64,000 bases of DNA from Floccifex porci (lineage in GTDB: Bacteria; Bacillota_I; Bacilli_A; Erysipelotrichales; Erysipelotrichaceae). Of this stretch, positions 25,944 to 35,062 are shown one piece after another. The position numbers and the translations under genes were made by a program. Position 1 is the stretch's first letter. Each line of letters starts with the position of its first letter. A model generated the notes under the pieces. The model was not told where the DNA came from. It saw only the letters and a list, made by a program, of their open reading frames with translations, and searched no databases. The stretch spans positions 1 to 64,000 of the forward strand of contig NZ_VUMM01000007.1 of assembly GCF_009696175.1 (NCBI RefSeq). The letters run 5' to 3'.

Positions 25944-27043
25944 CGTATTTCCTCCTTAATTATTATTTCATCCTGGTCGTATTCTTTACATTCTACACAG
26001 GAATACTCATTTCTTAATTCACGAGCTTTCATATAAGCTTCAATCTGTTTGGATGCAGGATAATAAATCACCATTTTTGTCTGTGATTCCAACTGAATCA
26101 CATCCAGCAAATAATCCAGTTTTACAGAAAATCCACAAGCCGGATATTCATCGGTAAATTTTTCCAGTAAATGATCGTATCTTCCTCCATTTAAAACCGA
26201 TGTTCCCACCCCTGCTACATATCCTTCAAAGATGATTCCTGTATAATATTTATAATGAGGAACTTTTCCTAAGTCATAGGTAATATGATGATGGACACCC
26301 ATTTTCTCTAACATATGATTCAATTCTTTTAAATAAAGAATGACTTCTCTAATTTCATCATTAAAACTTAAATCATAGGCTTCATCTAATATGGAAGCAT
26401 CCCCTGATAAAAATGGAAGTTTCATAAAGAAATCATAAGCTTTTTTATCCACTTTACTTTCGATTAAGAATTCTTTTAATTCCACCATACTTTTAGAATT
26501 GATCAGATCGCTTAATTTTTGAGAAGACAGATTGAAATAAGAACTGGCTTTTTTAAAGAAATTTACATTGCCAATTTCAAGTGTATAGGAACATTGCAGG
26601 CTTTCCATTACATCAATGGCACACAACAATACTTCCAGGTCGCTATTTTTTAAGCCAATGCATTCAATTCCACAATCGGTTACTTCACTTTGTTTTCCTC
26701 TGAATTTCTGGCGAACTTTAAACACATTGGATGTATATCGAAACCGATAAGGAGGTTTGATGTCTTTAAATTTTGTTGCACAGACTCGAGCAATGGGTAC
26801 GGTCATATCGCTTCTTAAAGTTAATATTCTTCCATTCTGATCAAAAAATTTATATTTATCTTCTTCAATGATATTCTGATAGGCATTTGAATAAGTTGAA
26901 TAAAATTCAATGGTTGGACTCATAACTTCCTGATATCCATATGAATCAAAAATCGATTCTATTTTAGATTGAAGCCACCTTTTTTTACGACACTGGTCTA
27001 ATATTAAATCTCTCATTCCTTCAGGTATTTGTATCTGTTCCAT
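25940..27043 (-). CDS. hisZ: ATP phosphoribosyltransferase regulatory subunit
   Basis: 367 residues, a paralogue of histidyl-tRNA synthetase without the anticodon-binding domain. It shows IPEGMRDLI, LRSDMTVPIARV, YRFRYTSNVFKVRQ, ECIGLKNSDLEV and AGVGTSVLNGGRYDHL. It forms the regulatory shell of the HisG complex. I chose the ATG at 27043 because AGGAGG lies just upstream; the frame extends to a TTG at 27064 inside the leader terminator. It is the first gene of the operon, directly after the histidine T-box. Confidence 0.93.
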   Translation of the reverse strand: MEQIQIPEGMRDLILDQCRKKRWLQSKIESIFDSYGYQEVMSPTIEFYSTYSNAYQNIIEEDKYKFFDQNGRILTLRSDMTVPIARVCATKFKDIKPPYRFRYTSNVFKVRQKFRGKQSEVTDCGIECIGLKNSDLEVLLCAIDVMESLQCSYTLEIGNVNFFKKASSYFNLSSQKLSDLINSKSMVELKEFLIESKVDKKAYDFFMKLPFLSGDASILDEAYDLSFNDEIREVILYLKELNHMLEKMGVHHHITYDLGKVPHYKYYTGIIFEGYVAGVGTSVLNGGRYDHLLEKFTDEYPACGFSVKLDYLLDVIQLESQTKMVIYYPASKQIEAYMKARELRNEYSCVECKEYDQDEIIIKEEIR

Positions 27044-27064
27044 ATATTCCTCCTGTATAAACAA

Positions 27065-27290
27065 AAAAAACTTTCATCCAAAGGACGAAAGTTAACTTAC
27101 GTGGTACCACCTTATTTTGTGTAAAACACCTCAAACCTCTAACGCGGGATCACGTTATAAACTACTCTAGTTCATTTATACTGCTCCAAGATGTGTTCAA
27201 ATAATTTGTTTCTTCTTTTCCACCAGCCAAGAAGTCTCTATTAAACATCCTTATTTTACTATTTCTTTTCTTTGCATTTGATATATTTTG
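27065..27290 (-). promoter_or_regulatory. T-box riboswitch, histidine-specific, controlling the his operon
   Basis: The T-box sequence GGTGGTACCACG is at the complement of 27100-27111. A terminator follows, with arms 27069-27079 and 27083-27093 and a T-run. Stem I ends with GAACAC...CTTGGAG; the specifier triplet CAC (complement of 27193-27195) reads histidine. Uncharged tRNA-His should pair with the specifier and the antiterminator bulge and switch on the his genes. Confidence 0.93.
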
Positions 27291-27291
27291 T

Positions 27292-27319
27292 ATTATATCG
27301 ATTTTTAAAAAATTGTCAA
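27292..27319 (-). promoter_or_regulatory. Sigma-A promoter of the his operon
   Basis: A perfect -35 TTGACA (complement of 27314-27319) and a perfect -10 TATAAT (complement of 27292-27297) are separated by 16 bp. Transcription would start near 27285, at the 5' end of the T-box. Confidence 0.8.
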
Positions 27320-27355
27320 ACAAAAGTATACAAATGTATTTAGAAAATGAACAGT

Positions 27356-28093
27356 CTATTCAGATTTTAAATCTTCTCTTACCAGTTTTTCAACCAGATC
27401 CAATTCAACTACATCATACTGGTTGGTATTGTCTATATAACTATAAGAAACAGAATCATTGGAAGTTGTAGGATCAATGCGATATCCTTTACAGGAAGAA
27501 TGAACCTGTTTAATTTTTGTATAATTTTTCATTTCCTGAATATTCTTATGATTCATTCCAGAACCTGCCAGAATTTCGATCTGTTGGCCATATTTTTCCT
27601 GCAGATCTTTGATCAGTTCCATCCCCTGCATAGCTTTTGATTTTTGTCCGCTTGTCAGAATACGATCGCATTTTAAATTAATTAATGTTTCAATGGCCTG
27701 ATAAGGATCTTTAGTGATATCAAAGGCTCTATGAAAAACCGCTTCTTTGTGATAAGAATGAATCAGATTGATCATTTGTCTAGTTGCCTTTTCATAAATG
27801 GTTCCATCTTCATTTAAAAAACCAAAAGCAATTCCATCGGCTCCATTTTCCAATAAAAGCTTTGCCTGTTCTAACATCAGTTCTATATCTTCTTTATCAT
27901 AACAGAATCCAGCGGCACGTATACGCACCATACAGATTACTTTCAGACAGGTCTCTTTTTTTACCCGTTTTAAAGTAGCTATAGAAGGAGTCAATCCTCC
28001 AACACTTAATGCACTGTTTAATTCAACTCTTTGTGCTCCACCTTTATAAGCGGTTATACAATCCTGATACGATCCGGCACATATTTCAATCAC
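27356..28093 (-). CDS. cutC: CutC-family TIM-barrel protein
   Basis: About 245 residues. It shows IEICAGSYQDCITAYKGGAQRVELNS, GGLTPS, VMVR-like CMVRIRAAGFCY, FHRAFD, RILTSGQKSKAMQG and IEILAGSGM, all typical of CutC. The family was linked to copper homeostasis, but the biochemical role is unsettled. Two GTG starts are possible, at 28102 and 28093. The SD AGGTGG overlaps the first, so 28093 is preferred. It overlaps the end of the decayed pepV gene and is the only intact gene of this apparent operon. Confidence 0.87.
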   Translation of the reverse strand: MIEICAGSYQDCITAYKGGAQRVELNSALSVGGLTPSIATLKRVKKETCLKVICMVRIRAAGFCYDKEDIELMLEQAKLLLENGADGIAFGFLNEDGTIYEKATRQMINLIHSYHKEAVFHRAFDITKDPYQAIETLINLKCDRILTSGQKSKAMQGMELIKDLQEKYGQQIEILAGSGMNHKNIQEMKNYTKIKQVHSSCKGYRIDPTTSNDSVSYSYIDNTNQYDVVELDLVEKLVREDLKSE

Positions 28094-29203
28094 AAATTCC
28101 ACCTACTCTCAATATACTTAATGCATATATTTTCGCATTTAAAATCAAATCTTTACGATCCATCCATTCATTGGGATTGTGTCCAATTCCTTTTTGTCCT
28201 GGAAAGCTTGGCCCAAATGGAACAATGTTTGGCATACATTTGGCATACGTTCCCCCTGTTGTCGTAACTGGAGTTCCATCCAATCCAGTTACCTTTTCAT
28301 AAGTCTCTTTTAAAGTTTGACATAAAAACCCTTTTTTATCAAATCGTACTGGATCATAATTCTGAATGCATCTTACCTGCAGTGGTTTTTTACATTTATT
28401 TAAGATGTGTTGTTTTATTTCTTCATTTGTGATTGAAGCTGGATAACTTAAAGTGAATTCAAAACAAAGTTCCCGATCCTATATTTTACATTTCTTATTT
28501 TTTAACTGCATTTTTCCAAATTCTAAATCGTCTATATCCAATTCCAGCTTATCAGCATATTCATTGCTGGATAAAATATATTTATTCACAAATTCATTGA
28601 ATTCATTTGAATATTGTTTTTCACAATATATTTGATAAACTGCCCTTCCTCTTTCTACATACACAACTGGATATTTACAATCTGGAGTCCAACCCATAAT
28701 TGGTGGTTTTCTAACTTTTAAATAATGGTGAAGATCCTGGAATCCAGTCTCTTCATTGGTTCCAAATAGAATATAAATAGGGTGTTTCAACGAAATGCCA
28801 CATTCTTTAATAGCATATAATGTATATAAATTTGCCAGAATAGGACCTTTATTATCCAGTATGCCTCGAGCATAGATTCTTCCCTTTTCGTCTTCATAAC
28901 AGGAAAAGGGATCGTGGTCCAGCCTTCTCCAGTTTCAAATACATCCAGATGGCCCATAATTCCAATGTAGTCATCCCCTTTTCCATATTTTGCGATTCCA
29001 ACCATATGATCTACATTTTCTGTTTCAAATCCAAGACTTCTTGCCAATGACAATGTCGCATTTAAACAATCATCAATATCTTTTCCAAAGGGATAGGTTA
29101 AAGAACTTTCTGTTAGAACACTTTTTATTTTTGTGATAGATTTGATTCCATCAATCATTTCATTGGCTATTTCATCTATTTTCTGTAAAACAATTTCTTC
29201 CAT
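28086..29203 (-). pseudogene. Dipeptidase PepV-like M20 peptidase, inactivated
   Basis: Three pieces of one M20 metallopeptidase are in order. The N-terminal part ends IGIMGHLDVFETGEGW (zinc His and Asp). After a frameshift at 28919-28920, where one base is missing from a C/G run, the DHDPFSCYEDEKGRIYARG and ARGILDNKGP regions continue, through FGTNEETGFQD. An in-frame TAG at 28479 then precedes FEFTLSYPAS and TTTGGTYAKCMPN, FGPSFPGQKG. The total is about 370 codons against roughly 465 for PepV. The lid-domain region after WTPDCKYPVVYVERGR is much shortened, so an internal deletion is also likely. The start codon has no SD. No function is expected. Confidence 0.88.
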
Positions 29204-29210
29204 AAATACA

Positions 29211-30095
29211 CTACTTTCGAATTAATGGAGCCGTTCGGCTAGCCATATAATGATCCATCCATTCTTTTGATGCAGGTTCAAAATACTGTTTTCCTTTTTC
29301 ATCAAATTTTACTAAATAGACAGTGGGCTTCTCTTTTTCTGTACAAACCGCAAAGGAAAACCCTTCAATATTCGTTGCACATCCCCATTCTCCTTTATTA
29401 TTCATAGCAATCAATGACATATCTCCAGCTTTTCCTCTTCTTTGTCTTAATTCTGTATCAAAGTCTTTAACAGCTTTTTCACCCAAACCAGTTGCACTGG
29501 CACCTCCTACTTTTGAATCCACATAAAAACCAGATCCGGATACTGGGGAATCTCCCACTCTTCCAGGATGTTTCATAAACAAACCACTTGTGCTGGTAGC
29601 ACTTGTCATAGATCCAAAAGAATTCAGACAGACCATACCAACTGTATCGTGTCCAGAATAAGGCTTTAATTCACGATTTTAACTGGTTTCCACTACGCGA
29701 TTATGATAATGGATCTTAGCTCGTTCTGTCAGCATATTTTTTCTTTCAAATCCATGTCAATGAGCAAACTTTTCGGCCCCTTGTCCAACCAAAAAGTTAT
29801 TTACTGGATAAGTAGACAGTTTTCTTGCGATGGATACCGGATTGGCAAAATCTTTAATGGCTCCTACACACCCTACATCTAACGTGTCTCCATCCATAAA
29901 GGCTGCATCCAGTTCCACTTCCATATCTTCATTGGGTAAACCACCATAGCCTACACTTTTATAAAATTCAAAATCTTCTACAGCTTTTATCGCTGTTTCA
30001 ATTGCATCCTTAGCATTTTCTTTCTCTTTCAGCATGGCATCTGCCTCTGTAATTCCTTCCAGTGCCATTCTCCATGTTGCGATGATTCCGTACAT
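29211..30095 (-). pseudogene. N4-(beta-N-acetylglucosaminyl)-L-asparaginase (glycosylasparaginase), inactivated
   Basis: An Ntn-hydrolase reading frame of 294 codons is interrupted by two in-frame stops, a TGA at 29757-29759 and a TAA about 27 codons later. Both halves stay in the same frame. The N-terminal half has ATWRMALEGI and DAAFMDGDTLDVG. The C-terminal half begins just after the nucleophile Thr in SGHDTVGMV and continues GRVGDSPVSGSG and GGASATGLGE. The stops fall before the catalytic Thr, so no active enzyme can form. The intact enzyme cleaves GlcNAc from asparagine in glycopeptide remnants. AAAGGAGG still precedes the ATG at 30095. Confidence 0.9.
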
Positions 30096-30105
30096 ATATC
30101 CTCCT

Positions 30106-30327
30106 TTAAAATAAAAGAGCTGTATCGGCTGCAACAATAAAACCAAGTTCATGTGCTTTTGAAACAAATTGTTTAAACTCTTTCACAATTTCTTCTTTTG
30201 GCTTTTTGACTGACAATAAACAAGTAAAAATTCTAGAATATCCATACTTTGAAGCCAATTCCATGTAAGCTGAATCTTTTTCAAAAGTAGAATGTTCCGG
30301 ATAAACGGAAATGCCTAATCTGTGCAT
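30106..30327 (-). pseudogene. MupG/DUF871 TIM-barrel protein, N-terminal fragment
   Basis: 73 codons beginning MHRLGISVYPEHSTFEKDSAY and reaching SRIFTCLLS and ELGFIVAADT. This matches the start of the DUF871 family, which includes the 6-phospho-N-acetylmuramidase MupG. The family is about 350 residues, so some 280 residues are missing and the next gene starts 11 nt later. A large deletion is the simplest explanation. GAGG precedes the ATG. With the two following pseudogenes it forms a decayed amino-sugar/peptide salvage operon. Confidence 0.75.
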
Positions 30328-30388
30328 ATTATAACCTCATTTCTATATCTCGATTATAATCTGAAAATTAGTACAAAATAATTAGACG

Positions 30389-30408
30389 GTTTCCTGACAT
30401 TAGGAAAC
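30389..30408. promoter_or_regulatory. Palindromic operator-like site upstream of the decayed operon
   Basis: GTTTCCT-N6-AGGAAAC is a perfect 7-bp inverted repeat about 60 nt upstream of the mupG fragment. There is no T-run after it, so it is unlikely to be a terminator. It may be the operator of the lost salvage operon; the regulator is unknown. Confidence 0.35.
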
Positions 30409-30417
30409 TATAATAAA

Positions 30418-30439
30418 AGCCTGAAAATCAATTCAGGCT
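30418..30439 (-). terminator. Terminator of the surface-protein gene
   Basis: The arms AGCCTGAA (30418-30425) and TTCAGGCT (30432-30439) form an 8-bp stem with a 6-nt loop. On the minus strand it is followed by TTTTATT. It lies 9 nt after the stop codon of the surface-protein gene. Confidence 0.8.
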
Positions 30440-30447
30440 AATATTTT

Positions 30448-32751
30448 CTATTTTCTTTTTTTCAGTAAGCATACAATGGAAACAATACTGATCAGCATCA
30501 TAAATCCATATCTGGATGAATTTGTGATGGTTGACGTATTTACCTGTTTTTTATTTGTTTTATTTTCTGTCTTATTTTTATTAATTTCCTCTTTTTGATA
30601 TGTGATCGTAAATGTTTCTTCTTTTGTGATATTTAAATCCACTGTTGGAAGTACATCCCATTTTCCATCTTTGTATCCTTTATCCGCTTTTGAAGAAGGA
30701 ATCTGAGCCTGATTTAAATGACCCACTCCACTTTGTGACCAGTTTCCATTTTCATCATATAAAGTCACATAAGTATAATCAAAAGATACAATTCCATTTA
30801 CCGCTTTAAAATTCACACGTACCTGGTATTTGTCTGGAATGCCATCGGATTGTTCAGGATTACCTGGAATCGTACTATGAACATCTTTTTCATAATATAC
30901 TTTTATAATTCCTTCATTTTTAATTGTATCTGGTATTACAGATGGATCTGTATAATCGAAAGCATATCCGTTATATTTATTCGTCGTATTTATAGAATTC
31001 TTATCTACGGTTAATGTATTAGACTTTGATAACACCCAGACAGATTCTGTAACTGTATCGGTATCGCTTAATACTCCATCTTTATAATATTCCACTGTAT
31101 AAGATAAATCTTTTGTCTGTGAATCATCTTTACTATAATACAATGAAATAACTCCCTGGTTATTTATTGTTTCTGCTTTTCCATTGGCAGAAATGGAATC
31201 GTATTTATACCCTTTAATAGTTAAAGGTTGAATGCTTTCTCCTGTTACAGTTAGAATTTGTGGATCATTTACCCATACATTTTGCGTAACCTTAGTTGTT
31301 TTAAAGACATCCATAGAATCCATTAGAATATGATTTACTGTATAAGAAAGTGTATTTACCGCTGCATCATCTTTTATACATGTATAAGTATAAGTGGTAT
31401 TTTCTTTAACAATTGTTGTAATCGTTGGAGTGATATCCCAGCTGCCTTCCTTATAACCTGTATTTGGTTCTGGTTTCGGAATATTAGACAATTTTGTTTC
31501 AATTGAAGTCCAATTACCATTATTGTCTTTTTGTGCAATCACATAAGTCTGAACGATGCTTTCTTTTCCATCAAATGTACCATTGATCACATTATAAGTA
31601 ATAGTTACTTCATATTTGTCCGGTATCCCATTTTTATTTTCATCTTTTGCGTAATATACATTGATCACATTTTTCGATTCATCTACACCGATTGCCAATG
31701 GAAGACCCTGTACTCGATCAAGAGTATATCCATCCTTACATTTATCTATGTATTCATTAATAGTTAAACCATACGTTGCACTGGATGAAATGGTTTCAGA
31801 CAAATTTCCATCATAATAGTAATTTACAGAATAATTAATGGAAGCCGGAACATAGTGCCCATAATAAGTTTCATTTGTTGTGATTTGTGTAGAATCAAAA
31901 TTTACTTTTTGTGTAAATTGTTCATCTAAATACCATCCATCAAAGACATATCCAGAAATATTTGACATCGATGGTTGAGATATAGAAGATCTTAATGTAT
32001 TCTTATCCATCAATTCTGGATTTTTTGCCAGTACAAAATTCGTCTGGTTTACTGGCTGGTAATAAAATGAAACCTGCACTTTTGTTTCTGAAAACATAAC
32101 CGCATGTCCATCCACATGATAGGTTTTGGTTCCATTCGGTACAAAATCACCTTGTTGATTGTATCCTCTATTGGCCCCATCAGCGACAATCACATAATCC
32201 CATACAATGTAATAGGTGTATGGTCTTTGAATGGTTTGAGCATTGGCATCGTAAGTATATGATTTTCCATCTAAACCAGTAATCGTTGGATAACTGGATG
32301 GATAAGCAGTTACAGAACCAATTGGATATTTTGTATTGATGGTTTGGGTAGATGGATCAGATAGATTCACATTTCCAGTACTTGAAATCCCATACCATAA
32401 TTCATCCGGTGTTTTATTTGATCCCGCTGTTTCTCCTGGTTTTAAAATATAAAAATAAGCCTTTTGTTCCGATATAGAATCTTCTGTATCTGGAATCAAT
32501 GTATAGGGACTGATTTCATTCTGATTTAAATCTTCTGTATCTGATAAATTTGAATCCTCTTCTATGTCTTCTTCCTGATCTTCTATAACCTCTTCATTCT
32601 CTTCTTCTGGATTTTCTAAAATATTATTGTTCTGTTCATTCTCCTGTGTTTCTAATTGTTCATTTGCGTAAACTGGAATTTGATATCCTATTGTTGAAAA
32701 TCCTAAAAACAGGCTCATCAAAATTCCGATTAATTTATTATTCTTTTTCAT
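30448..32751 (-). CDS. Secreted, wall- or membrane-associated repeat protein (MucBP/InlB-repeat-like)
   Basis: 767 residues from the ATG with AAAGGAG 6 nt upstream. A signal peptide spans about 1-30 (ending PVYA-NE), then an acidic low-complexity stretch (EEENEEVIEDQEED). Several beta-rich repeats of the MucBP/Listeria-repeat type follow, with phrases such as YSVNYYYDGNL, LSYTVEYYKDGVL and IINVYYxKD-like NVINVYYAKD. Longer units such as NGIPDKYEVTITYNVINGTFDG recur as DGIPDKYQVRVNFKAVNG. The C-terminus has a membrane helix (GFMMLISIVSIVCLL) and a KKRK tail, the layout of a sortase substrate. The position of LPXTG is occupied by QVNTS, a non-canonical sequence. Adhesion to mucin or glycans is inferred from the repeats. 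Confidence 0.82.
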   Translation of the reverse strand: MKKNNKLIGILMSLFLGFSTIGYQIPVYANEQLETQENEQNNNILENPEEENEEVIEDQEEDIEEDSNLSDTEDLNQNEISPYTLIPDTEDSISEQKAYFYILKPGETAGSNKTPDELWYGISSTGNVNLSDPSTQTINTKYPIGSVTAYPSSYPTITGLDGKSYTYDANAQTIQRPYTYYIVWDYVIVADGANRGYNQQGDFVPNGTKTYHVDGHAVMFSETKVQVSFYYQPVNQTNFVLAKNPELMDKNTLRSSISQPSMSNISGYVFDGWYLDEQFTQKVNFDSTQITTNETYYGHYVPASINYSVNYYYDGNLSETISSSATYGLTINEYIDKCKDGYTLDRVQGLPLAIGVDESKNVINVYYAKDENKNGIPDKYEVTITYNVINGTFDGKESIVQTYVIAQKDNNGNWTSIETKLSNIPKPEPNTGYKEGSWDITPTITTIVKENTTYTYTCIKDDAAVNTLSYTVNHILMDSMDVFKTTKVTQNVWVNDPQILTVTGESIQPLTIKGYKYDSISANGKAETINNQGVISLYYSKDDSQTKDLSYTVEYYKDGVLSDTDTVTESVWVLSKSNTLTVDKNSINTTNKYNGYAFDYTDPSVIPDTIKNEGIIKVYYEKDVHSTIPGNPEQSDGIPDKYQVRVNFKAVNGIVSFDYTYVTLYDENGNWSQSGVGHLNQAQIPSSKADKGYKDGKWDVLPTVDLNITKEETFTITYQKEEINKNKTENKTNKKQVNTSTITNSSRYGFMMLISIVSIVCLLKKRK

Positions 32752-32855
32752 AGGTTGCTCCTTTCTTTTATTCATTATAAAACAATACATTTTATATTTC
32801 ACATAATACGGAAACGTTAATTATTACATTTATATTGTTATAATTGTATATTAAA

Positions 32856-32878
32856 AGCCGGTTTTTAAATCTCCGGCT
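32856..32878 (-). terminator. Terminator of the amidohydrolase operon
   Basis: The arms AGCCGG (32856-32861) and CCGGCT (32873-32878) form a GC-rich 6-bp stem overlapping the amidohydrolase stop codon. On the minus strand it is followed by TTTTAATA. Confidence 0.75.
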
Positions 32879-34145
32879 AAATTATTGTATCTTCATACAG
32901 TTTCCATAATGTTTCATTCATATAATCTCTTTTAATTGTTGGATTTTTAAAGACTCTTCCATTAAATACAACTGTATTGATATTTCGTAAAGCTTTTAGA
33001 TCCTCTGCTGGATTTTCATCCAGTATTAAAAAATCTGCATATTTTCCAGGTTCTACAGTACCTGTAAGATTGTCTATATTTAATAATTTGGCATTGTTTT
33101 TGGTCGCAAGAAATAAAGTATATTCATTGGAAACATTCATATATTTCTGAAAATAGACCAGTTCCCTGTAAAAATCACTATGACAGATAAAAGGTCTTCC
33201 TGCATCGTTACCAATTCCTACCGGTATCTGATGATCGATGGCTTTTTTCACATTATCGATGACTCCATTGAATACATATTTTGCATTTTCTTTTACTGAA
33301 TCAGATATATAAGTGGTTGTATTATCAAAATGTGCATAAGGAATCATTCCGGATAAAATGGATATCAGTTTTGCTCCTTTACGGATATACAACAATAATT
33401 CTTCATCATCTGCATAAGAACCATATTCAATAATATCGACGCCATTTTCTAAAGCCAGTTTAATCCCTCTTTTTGTCTGTACGTGAGCTGCAACAGGCAA
33501 ATGATTTCGATGCGAAACATTTGTGATATATCGAATCAGTTCCGCCGGCATTTCAATATCTTTTAAACGATTATTGGTAGAAGTCCCTGTTACCATAATT
33601 TTTACAAAATCAGGTTTTGTCTTCAATAACTTATTTAAAGCCTCTTTACAATCATCCAGCTGGTGTATCTCCATAGGTCCCTGATTGTGCATATATCCAT
33701 TTTCAACGGTAATAGCCCGATTGGCCACTAACATTCTAGGTCCAATTAGTTTTCCCTGTTTGATTTTATCGCGAATCTGTGAATCAACATCGGATAAACC
33801 ACCTACGCAACGAATCGTAGTAACGCCTGACATTAATTCTTTATACGCAAAACTTTGACAGATACGGAATCCAATATATCTTCCGATGGGGTTGCTGTTG
33901 ACAAGTCGAGCAATTTTTGAGTCGGTATTTTTATGATTATATAAACCATCACTGGATAAATGAACATGCATATTTATCAGACCTGGACAAACAAATTTTC
34001 CAGTACAGTCAACAATGGTTCCTTCTAAATTGTCCTTATCAATCGAAACAATTTTTTCATTTTCAACAATAATATTTACATTTTTCTGAAGAATCATATT
34101 TTCATTTCCATCTAACAGGTTACAATGCGCAAATGTTATCTTCAT
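32877..34145 (-). CDS. Amidohydrolase-superfamily metal-dependent hydrolase (imidazolonepropionase/prolidase-like)
   Basis: 422 residues. An N-terminal beta-sandwich leads to the metal motif GLINMHVHLSSDG near residue 58. Next come a probable metal-bridging Lys in FVKIMVTG, a His in PVAAHVQTKRG, a His/Glu region near DIIEYGS, and the Asp in GIGNDAGRPF. The C-terminus GTVEPGKYADFLILDENP returns to the sandwich. The family includes enzymes cleaving cyclic amides and Xaa-Pro dipeptides; the substrate is unknown. It is the last gene of a five-gene overlapping operon beginning at the NUDIX gene. Confidence 0.85.
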   Translation of the reverse strand: MKITFAHCNLLDGNENMILQKNVNIIVENEKIVSIDKDNLEGTIVDCTGKFVCPGLINMHVHLSSDGLYNHKNTDSKIARLVNSNPIGRYIGFRICQSFAYKELMSGVTTIRCVGGLSDVDSQIRDKIKQGKLIGPRMLVANRAITVENGYMHNQGPMEIHQLDDCKEALNKLLKTKPDFVKIMVTGTSTNNRLKDIEMPAELIRYITNVSHRNHLPVAAHVQTKRGIKLALENGVDIIEYGSYADDEELLLYIRKGAKLISILSGMIPYAHFDNTTTYISDSVKENAKYVFNGVIDNVKKAIDHQIPVGIGNDAGRPFICHSDFYRELVYFQKYMNVSNEYTLFLATKNNAKLLNIDNLTGTVEPGKYADFLILDENPAEDLKALRNINTVVFNGRVFKNPTIKRDYMNETLWKLYEDTII

Positions 34146-34152
34146 AAATACC

Positions 34153-34566
34153 TCATATTTCTTTATACGGCTTTATATCTTTTCTTAATGGTAAAACGAC
34201 TTTCTGATATTTTGTATTGTTGTACAATGGATGACAATTTCCCGTTACAATTCCCAAATAACACAACTGAAGGATAGAAGATGGCTGTTTCGCCCAATAG
34301 GAATGATCATATTTTAAATAAACATCGTTAACATCCACTATATTGACTTTTGAAAAATGAACGACATACAATTGTCCAAATAAAGAATCTATTTCTTCTT
34401 TTTGACTCATTACTTTTGATTTATCTAAATAAATCGGATTGTCTACCTGAGTAAATCCATTTTCCTGTTTCATTAACTGAACACCAACTAAATATTTGTC
34501 TTCCGTATTTTTATCTGGCAAACATTGTGTAAATAATTGATATACATTATTTTCGTTTAGTTCCAT
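34153..34566 (-). CDS. Uncharacterised 137-residue protein
   Basis: No family is recognised. The protein is soluble, with a mixed alpha/beta pattern, and has aromatic motifs such as YDHSYWAKQPSSIL. I chose the second ATG (34566) because GAGG lies 6 nt upstream; an ATG at 34572 is too close to the SD. It overlaps the preceding membrane-protein gene by 20 nt and ends 7 nt before the amidohydrolase, so it is part of that operon. Confidence 0.75.
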   Translation of the reverse strand: MELNENNVYQLFTQCLPDKNTEDKYLVGVQLMKQENGFTQVDNPIYLDKSKVMSQKEEIDSLFGQLYVVHFSKVNIVDVNDVYLKYDHSYWAKQPSSILQLCYLGIVTGNCHPLYNNTKYQKVVLPLRKDIKPYKEI

Positions 34567-35062
34567 ATGCATCCTCTACTTTCTTAATATATGTTAAGAC
34601 TTCCTCTTTTTGAGCATCCTCTAACATTCTATGATCTATCAACATCACTTGCCCATCGCTTCTATAGAAATAATAGTAATGATAATATTTTCCAGCCTTT
34701 ATTATGACATCCCATGGATATAAATCAAAACCATATCGGGAACGCAAAGAAATTCCTTCGTCACTGATGGTATAAGTACGAATCAATGTTCCATCTTCCG
34801 GAAATTCTTTCTGAATGGATTTTTCCATTTTCTTTTTCAGTCCTTTTTTAGACATATAGAAAAAGAAAATAAAATGAAACACAAAAACAATAGGAACCAC
34901 AATCGAACCACAGAAAAAGAAAAAGATTCCAAACAAAAGACCTACAAAGGCAACGATCTTATAAATCTTCTGTGATTTCTTATAACGATTGTTTAATTCA
35001 ATCAATAATTCAATGAAGGCTTCTCTTTCTTCCTGATTAATCACTAGATCCTGTCTGATCAT
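34547..35062 (-). CDS. Two-helix membrane protein with YcxB-like C-terminal domain
   Basis: 171 residues. Two adjacent membrane helices (about 37-55 and 58-73) are followed by a basic stretch and a beta-rich cytoplasmic domain (TYTISDEGISLRSRYG...YPWDVIIKAGKYYHYYYFY). This is the layout of the YcxB-like family, whose function is unknown. AGGGAG is 6 nt from the ATG, inside the end of the upstream gene, with a 26-nt overlap. It lies in the NUDIX-amidohydrolase operon. Confidence 0.75.
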   Translation of the reverse strand: MIRQDLVINQEEREAFIELLIELNNRYKKSQKIYKIVAFVGLLFGIFFFFCGSIVVPIVFVFHFIFFFYMSKKGLKKKMEKSIQKEFPEDGTLIRTYTISDEGISLRSRYGFDLYPWDVIIKAGKYYHYYYFYRSDGQVMLIDHRMLEDAQKEEVLTYIKKVEDAYGTKRK

